Origin: Bacillota bacterium
GTDB taxonomy: Bacteria; Bacillota_E; Sulfobacillia; Sulfobacillales; Sulfobacillaceae
NCBI GenBank assembly: GCA_021820165.1
Contig: JAKADW010000001.1
Coordinates: forward strand, 1-23,525
Length of the DNA stretch: 23,525 nt
Reading direction: 5' to 3'
In this document: in pieces, positions 15,155 through 21,658 of the stretch
Position numbering within the stretch: position 1 is the stretch's first letter
Layout: each line of letters begins with the position of its first letter
The notes under the pieces: generated by a model
The model's database searches: none
What the model was told of the DNA's origin: nothing
What the model saw: the letters and a program-made list of their open reading frames with translations, nothing else
Made by a program: the position numbers and the translations under genes

Positions 15155-15983
15155 GAAAACGCCTCCATTGTTGAGCGACGAGGATCGCTTCACGAGTCGT
15201 TCTCGGGTTGTGGACCCGGAGAACATCGGTGTGGCCTTCCGCTGCCAGAAGGGTGGATAGAGCCGCCGTCACCCCATCTCGTTGAGCCGCCTCCGGTATG
15301 CCGGCCACCCTTCCCAAAAACCGTTTTCGGCTATGCCCGACCAAAATCCCTGATCCAATCCCCTCAAATTGGTGTAGGTCCCCCAGGATCGCCCAACTAG
15401 CTTCACCCTGTACCCGAAAACCAATGCCGGGATCCAACAATAGAGCTTCTGGAGAGACGCCCGCCCTCTGAGCCGCTTGCACTTGTCGCCTAAAAAAATC
15501 CTGTAACCGCTCTCCATTTATCGGGGATTCCGGATCCCCGTCCTCATTGTACATCAGCACCGCTCCCGCTCCGTAGCGGGCCACGAGTGCGGGCATTCTC
15601 TCATCGTGGCTAAATCCCCAGATGTCGTTCACAATGTCTGCTCCGGCATCGAGCGCTCTTTCCGCGACCCAGGACTTCTGGGTGTCTATGGAGAGTGGGA
15701 CATCGGGCAGCGCTAGCCGAACGGCTTTCAGGACGGGCCCCAGACGGGCCCACTCTTCCTCAGCAGTAATGGCAGTGTGCCCCGGCCGAGTCGACTCCGC
15801 CCCCAAATCTAATGCGTCGGCCCCCTCTTCTACCAAGCGCATCGCCTTGTCGACCTGATAGCCCGGATCTTGATTGACGGCGGAGCCGTCCGAAAAGGAA
15901 TCGGGCGTGACATTCATGATGGCCAGGATGTACACTTTGTTCCCCAAGGTCCACGTGCCAGTACGAAATCGGAAACAACGCAT
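15141..15983 (-). CDS. folP: Dihydropteroate synthase
   Basis: Joins hydroxymethyl-dihydropterin pyrophosphate to p-aminobenzoate; the sulfonamide target. 280 residues in a TIM barrel. Motifs are IMNVTPDSFSDG (22-33), DALDLGAESTRPGH (57-70), LSIDTQKSWVAERALDAGAD, LLLDPGIGF and LVGHSRKRFLG with the pterin-binding lysine. The last motif reads RVHN where RVHD is usual (R and H retained), and the MH of the middle loop reads MYNE. The start ATG lies two bases after the HD-GYP stop region, and a GGAGGG is about 14 bases upstream. No pabA/B gene is adjacent. Confidence 0.95.
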   Translation of the reverse strand: MRCFRFRTGTWTLGNKVYILAIMNVTPDSFSDGSAVNQDPGYQVDKAMRLVEEGADALDLGAESTRPGHTAITAEEEWARLGPVLKAVRLALPDVPLSIDTQKSWVAERALDAGADIVNDIWGFSHDERMPALVARYGAGAVLMYNEDGDPESPINGERLQDFFRRQVQAAQRAGVSPEALLLDPGIGFRVQGEASWAILGDLHQFEGIGSGILVGHSRKRFLGRVAGIPEAAQRDGVTAALSTLLAAEGHTDVLRVHNPRTTREAILVAQQWRRFHGAD

Positions 15984-15985
15984 GA

Positions 15986-17356
15986 TTAATCGATACCCTC
16001 CAATGTTTCCGACACAGGCATAGGAAAGGGCATCGCCCGAATGGCATCTACCGCCTCCCCATTCAATTTAGTGCCCATGTCCTGTTGTAAAATGCGGATG
16101 GCCGCTTCGGGTTCTAGGCCGTGACGATATGGACGATCGGCCGTGAGTGCATCATAGATATCAGCTACGGCCACAACTTGCGCTTGAAGCGGCACGTTCG
16201 ATCCGGAAAGACCCCGGTGGTAACCGGAACCATCTAGACGCTCATGATGACAAGACGCGGCATAAGCCGTGTCCGCCAGTGCCGATAGCGGTTCAAGCAC
16301 CTCATAGGTTAACCGAGGATGGCTTTCCATATGGCGCCGCTCCTCGACGGAAAGGCGGCCAGGCTTGTCCAAAACTAAATTGGATATCCCAAGCTTGCCC
16401 AGATCGTGGAAAAACCCCGCGAGCTTCACGGACTCTTGCACGTCTTGGGATAGCCCCATATGTTTTGCCGTCCAAGCGGCATAGTGAGCGGTGCGAATAG
16501 AATGCCAGCGGGTCCAAGGAGACTTCGCATCGACGATCTGGGCAAAAATTTCCGCAGTACTCATGATGTCGGTGGCGGCTCCCATACCCAGCGCCACGCG
16601 GGGAAAGTATTCGTGCACGGTGTCCGGCGTGCCGACTTTTTCAAGATCCCGGAAAAATTCCGGTCGAGACGTTTCCGCTAAAAAGACGTCGACTAATTCT
16701 GGATCAAACCATTCACCACGGCGAGCCTTAACCACGTCCCGGGCGGCATCGGGACCGCCTCGGCGCCAAAAGATTTCCGCCGTTTGGCTTAGTAGCAGAA
16801 TACGCGCCAACAGAGGAATTTCCGTGCCGCGCGCTCCCCCGGGTGCCCCGGACCCGTCCCAGTGCTCGTCCAGATTCAAGACTGCCTCGGGGATGGCACC
16901 CGACCAGCCCAAGGCCCTGACAATTTGCGCACCGCGAGTGCAACGCAAAGCGACCAGTTCGTTGGCCGACGATATGCCACGGCGAGCCAATCCTACCATC
17001 TTATTGAGACGAGTCACAGGGGGTTGCCCCGGTGCCGCATGCGCCAATGCAAAGCGCAGAGCATCGGCCATGCGCGACCAATTGGTGCGCTTTAAGTCTA
17101 GTTTCGCTTGGCGATCGTCTGTACCAAACCAGGAGCTCACTTGGGCGGCATTTGCAGAACAGCCCGCATCTTTGAGAAGGAGTGCAAAGAATAGGTCGTC
17201 CGCCACATCTTGACTGAGATTTAAGGCTTGCGCCAACCGCATGCCAATCCAGCACGAACGGATGGAATGGCCCATGGGCTCACCTTCGGTGAGGTCCAAC
17301 GCGCGCGACAATCCCGCGATAAGTTCTGCCGGCTCCACTTCCCTGATTTCGGTCAT
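15986..17356 (-). CDS. Tandem HD-type protein: degenerate HD plus HD-GYP-like phosphodiesterase domain
   Basis: 456 residues. The C-terminal half is an HD-GYP-type domain: H285 (HSIRTAHYAAW), the HD pair H317-D318 (FFHDLGKLGI), H346, H370-H371 (SCHHERLDGSGYH) and D398 (VADIYDALTADRPYRHG). The signature GYP is GYH here (378-380). Such domains hydrolyse cyclic-di-GMP or related dinucleotides. The N-terminal half repeats the pattern in degraded form: H30, KD in place of HD (K62-D63), and LDEHWDGSGAPGGARGTEIP (162-181) in place of the HHE...GYP segment. It probably arose by duplication, and the first copy may be a regulatory shell. No receiver or membrane domain. ATG after GAGGGAGG; directly upstream of folP. 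Confidence 0.88.
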   Translation of the reverse strand: MTEIREVEPAELIAGLSRALDLTEGEPMGHSIRSCWIGMRLAQALNLSQDVADDLFFALLLKDAGCSANAAQVSSWFGTDDRQAKLDLKRTNWSRMADALRFALAHAAPGQPPVTRLNKMVGLARRGISSANELVALRCTRGAQIVRALGWSGAIPEAVLNLDEHWDGSGAPGGARGTEIPLLARILLLSQTAEIFWRRGGPDAARDVVKARRGEWFDPELVDVFLAETSRPEFFRDLEKVGTPDTVHEYFPRVALGMGAATDIMSTAEIFAQIVDAKSPWTRWHSIRTAHYAAWTAKHMGLSQDVQESVKLAGFFHDLGKLGISNLVLDKPGRLSVEERRHMESHPRLTYEVLEPLSALADTAYAASCHHERLDGSGYHRGLSGSNVPLQAQVVAVADIYDALTADRPYRHGLEPEAAIRILQQDMGTKLNGEAVDAIRAMPFPMPVSETLEGID

Positions 17357-17375
17357 CCCCGACCTCCCTCAGTTC

Positions 17376-17404
17376 ATTCTACCTACGTGTCGCTCTATGG
17401 TCGA
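17376..17404 (-). promoter_or_regulatory. Putative promoter of the HD-GYP/folate operon
   Basis: Minus strand TCGACC (17404-17399), 17-base spacer, TAGAAT (17381-17376). The start would be near 17369, giving a short 12-base leader that still contains GAGGGAGG before the ATG at 17356. Four of six -35 bases and five of six -10 bases match consensus. Confidence 0.35.
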
Positions 17405-17407
17405 CAT

Positions 17408-17560
17408 TTAGCGACCTCCCCCACGGCCCGTTAGGGGCGGATTCCATAAGCGAAGGACCCACCACTCTATGGACGGTTCCCGGGCCAACACAATCGAAAT
17501 TTCCGCATCCAGCGGGAATTCCTTGGCCGCCTTGCTTAAAATAGTTGCGTACGGACCGGA
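17408..17560 (-). pseudogene. Possible HPr-like coding scrap
   Basis: A short open stretch with no start codon ends at TAA 17410-17408. It reads ATILSKAAKEFPLDAEISIV and then LAREPSIEWWVLRL. The first part resembles the helix after the active histidine of HPr phosphocarriers (HARPAxxLxxAAxxFxSDIxI). Just upstream, in another frame, KPGPDAPVR could be a damaged GLHARPV. The rest of an HPr is missing. The match is by eye and short; it may be chance. This 270-base stretch between the HD-GYP promoter and the IS remnant otherwise holds nothing recognisable. Confidence 0.2.
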
Positions 17561-17629
17561 GCATCAGGTCCTGGTTTGGCTTTTTGAGGGACAACCGGGC
17601 CGGGAGCGACGCAGCACAATTTTCTGTTA

Positions 17630-17863
17630 TCATTTGTCTGGGAGCCCAACAAGATCTTCGGATATTCGGATCCGTGCTCCGGGATGACTTTCACGATCAG
17701 AGCGACATGACGTGCCCTGTACGTTGCAACCGGATTCACCCGCCCGTGGTCCGGGTGGCCGATCGCGCCAAGCATAGTATCCGCTCCGTGACACCTGTAA
17801 GACGTCGCACATCTTCGTGATGCGGAAGGTGGAGCGGTGTTCATGAATGAACGCGTATTTCAC
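17630..17863 (-). pseudogene. IS3-family transposase OrfB, N-terminal remnant
   Basis: Begins at GTG 17863, overlapping AAGTGA at the end of the orfA-like frame. It reads [20 protein letters not shown] and [20 protein letters not shown], the typical OrfB start before the rve integrase core. After about residue 40 this frame becomes nonsense, while a neighbouring frame continues with [18 protein letters not shown]. That resembles the usual IxxIHxEHGxxYGSPRI stretch, so a frameshift is implied. The DDE catalytic domain is absent altogether. Confidence 0.8.
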
Positions 17864-18146
17864 TTCCGATCGTTGGCGAAGATGCGCATCGCTTTTTTAA
17901 GATGACATTCTCCTCTTCCAAATCCCGAATCCGCCGCTGGAATTCACGGACTTCCTGTTCCGCGGCCCGGAGCTTGCCACTGCCGACAAAGGGGCGGTCG
18001 GGATGCCCTCGGGCATTCTTCAACCACTGATGGAGCGTCGTGTCGGGAATTCCCAACTCTTTCGCCACCGTGGCGACCGGTTTCTTCAGTTCGGTCACTC
18101 ACTGCACGGCTTGGTCTTTGAACGCCGCATCGTACTTTTGAGCCAT
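17841..18146 (-). pseudogene. IS3-family transposase OrfA, with nonsense codon and frameshift
   Basis: The true start is ATG 18146 behind GAGGTGAGGAAG: MAQKYDAAFKDQAVQ, then an in-frame TGA (18101-18099), then VTELKKPVATVAKELGIPDT with TLHQWLKNARG, a complete Tnp_1 helix-turn-helix, and a leucine-zipper-like [15 protein letters not shown]. At the A6G run (17898-17892) the expected [10 protein letters not shown] ending is found in the -1 frame. The main frame runs into unrelated residues and stops at 17841. The natural -1 slip here would end at TGA next to the orfB GTG, so no OrfAB fusion can form. One lost base at the A-run would explain both. Confidence 0.85.
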
Positions 18147-18169
18147 CTTCCTCACCTCAATTGGGTTAA

Positions 18170-18313
18170 AATATCACCCCGAGAAACGTCCTCATTCACG
18201 GATATGCCGATGTCGACCTCGAGACGGTGTGGGACGTTGTCCGTCACGACCTGCCCGCACTCCAAAAGCAGTTGCGAAGTGCGGAAGCCCACAGTCCGCA
18301 ACCAGAAGAATAG
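18170..18313 (+). pseudogene. HepT/DUF86 (HEPN toxin) C-terminal remnant
   Basis: A plus-strand frame with no start codon, bounded by TAA 18167-18169 and ending at TAG 18311-18313. It reads PRNVLIHGYADVDLETVWDV and continues VRHDLPALQKQL. This is the characteristic end of HepT (DUF86) HEPN ribonuclease toxins, including the RNase motif R-x4-H-x-Y as RNVLIHGY. The N-terminal two thirds are missing, and the remnant abuts the IS3 remnant, which probably truncated it. No MntA-type nucleotidyltransferase antitoxin is adjacent. Confidence 0.7.
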
Positions 18314-18476
18314 GTTCCTCAGACGACAGGGGGAGGGCGGTTTAGTACCCGGTAAGCCTAGGTGCTTGGACACCCCGCTACGGGGCGCCTACGGCGGCGA
18401 GTGTGCATTAAGCGCCGAGGTAAATTTCGAGCCCAAACTCGTTTGTCGGGGAGCCCCGGGCGAAGAATCAACCCGT
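18314..18476. other. Gene-free, hairpin-rich stretch
   Basis: Lies between the HepT remnant and the arsR stop. Two perfect small hairpins stand back to back: CCCCG-CTA-CGGGG (18373-18385) and CGCC-TAC-GGCG (18386-18396). An alternative GGTG...CACC stem overlaps the first. No promoter or terminator could be assigned. It could be the 3' scar of another mobile element or a structured RNA; the sequence alone does not decide. Confidence 0.3.
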
Positions 18477-18740
18477 CTATGGAATGAACCGTTGAATCCA
18501 AGCACCTGCCACGGCCTGCAATCGGTCACGGTCGAGCTTATAGATGTGCTCGCGACCATCCAATTCAACGCGCACCAGTCCTGATTCCTTGAGAATGCGG
18601 ACATGGCGGGAGGTCGTCGCCCAGGAACAATCAAACCGCGCGGCTATTTCGCGAGAGGTCATGGCCCCGCCCCGGGCGTGAAGGATCGAGAGAATGGTCC
18701 TTCGAGATCGATGGGACAGCGCGGCAAAGACCGCATCCAT
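18477..18740 (-). CDS. ArsR-family HTH transcriptional regulator
   Basis: Winged-helix repressor. From the ATG at 18740 it has 87 residues: MDAVFAALSHRSRRTILSIL, then the recognition helix region MTSREIAARFDCSWATTSRH, VRILKESGLVRVELDGREHI and a C-terminal helix. No metal-binding CxC is seen, so it belongs to the non-metal (SdpR-like) group. GTG at 18800 is in frame, has GGGAG 12 bases upstream and would overlap the preceding gene by 29 bases; homologues usually begin as MDAxFxALSH, so I prefer the ATG although it lacks a clear ribosome binding site. Co-transcribed with the dimeric-barrel protein upstream and probably represses that promoter. Confidence 0.85.
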   Translation of the reverse strand: MDAVFAALSHRSRRTILSILHARGGAMTSREIAARFDCSWATTSRHVRILKESGLVRVELDGREHIYKLDRDRLQAVAGAWIQRFIP

Positions 18741-18771
18741 GGCTTCGAGGTCGCGCAGCCCCTGGGGCTTC

Positions 18772-19095
18772 TCAGCGATCGGTCGGCTCCCAGGGCACAT
18801 AATGCGGGAACTCCCATCGTGGCAAGCCTTCGCGTTTCTCCAGCAAGGGCTCCATCGGCTCCCAAATGGCTAACACATCCGGATGCTCGTGTGCCTGCTC
18901 AAATCCCCCTTCGACCCAAGTGAAAATCTCCACATAGGTCGGAGGGTCATCCACACTCCGAAAAATGAGGGGCTTGGAATCGGTGACCAATCCCAAGGTG
19001 TGGAGTGTGGACCAATGATCCGCCAATAGGGCTTGAAACGATTCTTCCCGGTCAGGTTGCACACGATAGGTGCAAATCACGGTTTGGTTCTTCAC
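18772..19095 (-). CDS. Small dimeric alpha/beta-barrel (ABM-like) protein paired with ArsR
   Basis: About 107 residues from GTG 19095, chosen because GGGGTG lies six bases upstream; GTG at 19104 is also in frame. QTVICTYRVQPDREESFQAL is followed by LLADHWSTLHTLGLVTD, PTYVEIFTWVEGGFEQAHEH, PDVLAIWEPMEPLLEKREG and a terminal WEFPHYVPWEP. The beta-alpha-beta layout and the central His/Glu-rich segment look like antibiotic-biosynthesis-monooxygenase or dabb-type ferredoxin-like folds. I recall similar proteins next to ArsR regulators, but know no function. First gene of the two-gene unit with its own promoter and a dyad over the start site. Confidence 0.75.
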   Translation of the reverse strand: MKNQTVICTYRVQPDREESFQALLADHWSTLHTLGLVTDSKPLIFRSVDDPPTYVEIFTWVEGGFEQAHEHPDVLAIWEPMEPLLEKREGLPRWEFPHYVPWEPTDR

Positions 19096-19113
19096 GGTCG
19101 GCACCCCGTTTTA

Positions 19114-19157
19114 TTAGCTGATGTGCTAACTGTAAGCCAATACGCTGATGATGTAAA
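19114..19157 (-). promoter_or_regulatory. Promoter and dyad operator of the ABM-arsR unit
   Basis: Minus strand TTTACA (19157-19152), exactly 17 bases, then TACAGT (19134-19129). Immediately after the -10 lies the perfect dyad TTAGC-ACATCA-GCTAA (19129-19114), covering the predicted start point near 19122. ArsR-family repressors typically bind such dyads over the start site, so autoregulation is likely. Confidence 0.55.
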
Positions 19158-19161
19158 CGTC

Positions 19162-19350
19162 TCATCTGTGCGGTAATTCCATGGGCGTTAGCGCGCTATT
19201 GGGGGCAAGCGCCGCAAGGATCCGCACGATGGGCTGGTCAATTGTCGGGACGTCGAGCCGATTGCGTGGCGATACCGAGTACGCTCCAATGGGTTGAATG
19301 TGAACACCTGCACTCTGTGGCCAGGCCTCCCATTGAGAACGCCTAGCCGC
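19162..19350 (-). other. Unassigned open stretch, possible gene remnant
   Basis: Between the ABM-arsR promoter and the next gene, one minus-strand frame without a start codon stays open for 62 codons. It includes SAGVHIQPIGAYSVSPRNRL and DQPIVRILAALAPNSAL and ends at TGA 19164-19162. It has the look of a coding remnant but I recognise no family. A second frame (19188-19400) with an ATG is equally unassignable. Treat as intergenic or decayed. Confidence 0.15.
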
Positions 19351-19424
19351 TCACTTGTCTGACGGTCGAATCTCGTGGAACAGAACGCCTCCTCGATCAT
19401 GCGAGCGTCGGCGGAGAGGAGAGA

Positions 19425-19712
19425 TCAGGAGATTTGAGACAGCAGATCATCCACGAATTGTTTGGCTTCTAGGAGGGTGCATCCCAGACTCTTGCGCACG
19501 ATTTTGATCGCCGGTATCTTCTCACCCCTCTTCAACAAGGGGGTGAGCCGCGCAATCAAGACGTCGTGGCTGTCTGCTGAAGACGACACCTGGTCTATTA
19601 GGAGCCGACGGATATCGCGCAAGTGACGCTCGATACGTTCTAACAGTGTCACCACAATGACGACGACTGAAGAGACGGCACCAAGAAGCCAAGCTGGGAT
19701 TATTCCATGCAT
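19425..19712 (-). CDS. Membrane-anchored small protein with an L7/L12 C-terminal-like domain
   Basis: 95 residues. The ATG follows GGGGGAGTGA by six bases. Residues about 4-24 (IIPAWLLGAVSSVVVIVVTL) form one transmembrane helix with no cleavage site, followed by a basic amphipathic stretch (LLERIERHLRDIRRLL). The C-terminal 45 residues, RLTPLLKRGEKIPAIKIVRK followed by SLGCTLLEAKQFVDDLL, match the pattern of the ribosomal protein L7/L12 C-terminal domain (GxKIxAIKxxRxxxGxxLxEAKxxVe). The domain would face the cytoplasm. Similar stand-alone proteins exist without a known role; it is not ribosomal L7/L12 itself. Confidence 0.75.
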   Translation of the reverse strand: MHGIIPAWLLGAVSSVVVIVVTLLERIERHLRDIRRLLIDQVSSSADSHDVLIARLTPLLKRGEKIPAIKIVRKSLGCTLLEAKQFVDDLLSQIS

Positions 19713-20109
19713 GGGTCATCACTCCCCCGCTATCGCCGATTATCGCCTACTCAACCCAATAAGAGACTTGTGCTCCGTCGCTTCTATGACTGGATTGTAC
19801 TACACGGCTCGCCATGGTGACCACTTGCGTCCACCACATGGTCAGCTGGCCGCTTCGGGGATGGCACGATGCCTGGCGTCTCAAGAACGGTAGTCACCAA
19901 AAGTTCAGCTGGTACAGCAATACAAAGAACAAGGGGTATGAGGATTTTGTGATGGATCAACGAGTTTTGCGCTTGAATTCCACCGGAACGGCTCGATGTT
20001 GATTGGACCCACTTTTCTAGATACGGCAAACCGATCAGAATGGGTGGATCCGAAGGCATCTCTTACGGTACTCCCCCATTAGCCGATGATGTACCAAGAC
20101 AATTATTTC
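19713..20109. other. Gene-poor stretch of about 400 bases
   Basis: Lower GC than its surroundings. Apart from the remnant at 19814-20002, no frame shows a recognisable motif and no terminator or clear promoter was seen. A minus-strand frame at 19784-20059 is probably the shadow of the remnant. Confidence 0.4.
19814..20002 (+). pseudogene. Remnant of an endonuclease/exonuclease/phosphatase (exonuclease III-like) protein
   Basis: Within a plus-strand frame, GWHDAWRLKNGSHQKFSWYS is followed by NTKNKGYEDFVMDQRVL. In the C-terminal half of EEP/exonuclease III proteins the corresponding segment is DAWR...FTWYS...GNGFRIDHxxxS, so the spacing and most key residues (DAWR, FSWYS, G-Y/F, D-Q/H) are recognisable. 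Upstream the frame has no GDFN catalytic motif, and downstream it stops at TGA before the SDH motif. It is a short decayed piece; the match is by eye. Confidence 0.35.
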
Positions 20110-20733
20110 TTAATACAACCTCTCCCGGTAGCTCTTGTCCAAGGATTGCGCGACCGTGTCTCGGTCGTAGTCGTCAAGCTGAGCATGATCGGCGAGCATC
20201 TGAGCGACGTTCGGCACGGATTCAGGCCACGACGATGGTTGCCATGTCTGTGAACGCCGAAACGCTTTCGCACAATGCACATAGCATTCCTCTACCGTCA
20301 CGCCAATAGCGACCGTCGGCACGCGGCTCCGAACGACAAGGGGCTCCAGCAAACCCGGGTCTCGCACAATGCAAGCGCGGCCGTTCACCCGTAAGGTCTC
20401 GTCGAGGCCCGGAATCAAAAACACCAGGCCCACGTGGGCATTCGACAGGATGTTCCGGAGGGAATCCATCCGGCGGTTTCCGGGCCTGTCAGGGATGAGA
20501 AGGTGGGAATCATCCAACACCTGGACAAATCCCGGTCGATTCCCACGTGGCGACACATCGCAGCACCCGCTGGCATCTGCGGTCGACAAAAATAGTAACG
20601 GGGACGAGTGGATAAAAGTCCGACAATGGCCATCCAACCGGTCAATGACCTTATTTTGGACGAGGCGGGCAGGCTGCCCCAGGAGCTCGCGTAATTCCTG
20701 TTCCGTCGAAACCGTGTGCTGACACGGTGTCAT
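20110..20733 (-). CDS. PPOX-type FMN-dependent flavoprotein (pyridoxamine-phosphate-oxidase-like)
   Basis: 207 residues in a split-barrel fold. KVIDRLDGHCRTFIHSSPLL is followed by LFLSTADASGCCDVSPRGN, then GFVQVLDDSHLLIPDRPGNR with RMDSLRNILSNAHVGLVFLI, and GLDETLRVNGRACIVRD. This is the layout of the MSMEG_1061-type PPOX family (TIGR04025), which binds FMN and probably reduces or degrades small molecules. VTVEECYVHCAKAFRRSQTW near residue 150 is typical too. The ATG has GAGGAGG ten bases upstream. It stands alone; the 160 bases upstream hold a short dyad (TCGATAATCGA) but no firm promoter. FMN links it functionally to the rib operon. Confidence 0.85.
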   Translation of the reverse strand: MTPCQHTVSTEQELRELLGQPARLVQNKVIDRLDGHCRTFIHSSPLLFLSTADASGCCDVSPRGNRPGFVQVLDDSHLLIPDRPGNRRMDSLRNILSNAHVGLVFLIPGLDETLRVNGRACIVRDPGLLEPLVVRSRVPTVAIGVTVEECYVHCAKAFRRSQTWQPSSWPESVPNVAQMLADHAQLDDYDRDTVAQSLDKSYRERLY

Positions 20734-20895
20734 CCTGCTCCAACCTCCTCATTTCCAAACCAGTTTACACCGATCGATTATCGAACCGGAACCACTGAAG
20801 CACACATCCCCTGCCGGCACTTCACTCGCTCGATGTGTCCACAACATTGATGCGTCGGGTTGATAAATGTAGCGTCGGGCACTGGAGACCGTACC

Positions 20896-21450
20896 TCACA
20901 CCATGCGGCGTGCGAGAATGCAGGAAACCTTCAGAGATGTGCGGATTTCGGTGCTGGCCAACTGAGGATGATTTAGCCAAGCCTCGCGCACCGGATCCGG
21001 ACGCCTCTTCCACTCTTCAGGCCAAAATTCAATGGGAGTCAAATCGTCTAATACAAGCAGGCCCCCCACTTCCGTGGCTTGCACCAGGGCATCGACCCCC
21101 GCCACTTTAGCCGGTTGTGTATCCACAAAGACGAGTCGGAACGGACCGTGCTGCAAAACGTCTTCCCAGTCTCCTACGATCGGATGCACATGGTCGTAGC
21201 GACCGAACAAATCGCGGATACCCTTAGCCCTGCTCGGGTCGTTATCTATCGTGAACACGTCGAGGCCTGTCGCACTGGCTATCCATGCAGTGCTTACGCC
21301 GCAGCCTGTCCCGATGTCGGCGATGCGGCCAGAGGGGATGATCCCCGCGAGAACATGGAGCAGCGCCCCTACTTCATCGAGGCATGACTTCGTAAAGCCT
21401 AACGACGCTGCCCATCGAGCAGCACGCTCAACCAAGTCGGGCGTTTGCAT
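20896..21450 (-). CDS. Class I SAM-dependent methyltransferase (O-methyltransferase-like)
   Basis: I choose ATG 21450, behind AAGGAGGAG with a seven-base spacer, giving 184 residues; the frame is open eight codons further. Motif I is GRIADIGTGCGVSTAWIASA (about 41-60), the ribose-binding acidic residue is in VFTIDNDPSRA, the next motif is VGDWEDVLQ, and FRLVFVDTQPAKVAG is the post-motif strand with Asp. VGGLLVLDDLTP resembles the family-3 O-methyltransferase DD motif. Substrate unknown. The upstream methyltransferase on the same strand is 208 bases away with no obvious terminator in between. Confidence 0.82.
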   Translation of the reverse strand: MQTPDLVERAARWAASLGFTKSCLDEVGALLHVLAGIIPSGRIADIGTGCGVSTAWIASATGLDVFTIDNDPSRAKGIRDLFGRYDHVHPIVGDWEDVLQHGPFRLVFVDTQPAKVAGVDALVQATEVGGLLVLDDLTPIEFWPEEWKRRPDPVREAWLNHPQLASTEIRTSLKVSCILARRMV

Positions 21451-21658
21451 CCGGAAACTCCTCCTTATGGGCAAGGCCAGCCCTTACACGGCTTGTCACC
21501 GGCCTGTTGGGGCGTCGCGACAGTCAGATGAATTCCCCTCCGGAACACTCGCCCCTGTTTGTCCGGCAGCAGCCTACTTACGTCGCCCCCTTCTATGTTG
21601 AACCGGATTCGGACGGCGGTTAGCGATGCAGTCGTGGCGGCTATAGTCGAGACCCCAC

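Larger units (their letters stand above)
17630..18176 (-). mobile_element. Degenerate IS3-family insertion sequence remnant
   Basis: Contains the orfA gene and the beginning of orfB of an IS3-family element, both broken. The left boundary is put near 18176, where minus-strand TGATATTTTAACCCAATT could be the end of the terminal repeat and where the HepT frame resumes on the other strand. The catalytic DDE part of orfB is missing, and no matching right repeat was found, so the element cannot move by itself. The other edge (about 17630) is only where recognisable similarity ends. Confidence 0.75.

Noticed and set aside
18170..18313. Intact HepT/MntA toxin-antitoxin system
   Set aside because: The HepT N-terminus and any adjacent MntA gene are missing; the nucleotidyltransferases at 4422-5189 and 22295-22804 are far away and not next to it.
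18003..18584. 193-codon plus-strand frame across the IS end, the HepT remnant and arsR
   Set aside because: It overlaps recognisable genes in other frames on both sides and has no family motif; its middle is only open by chance.
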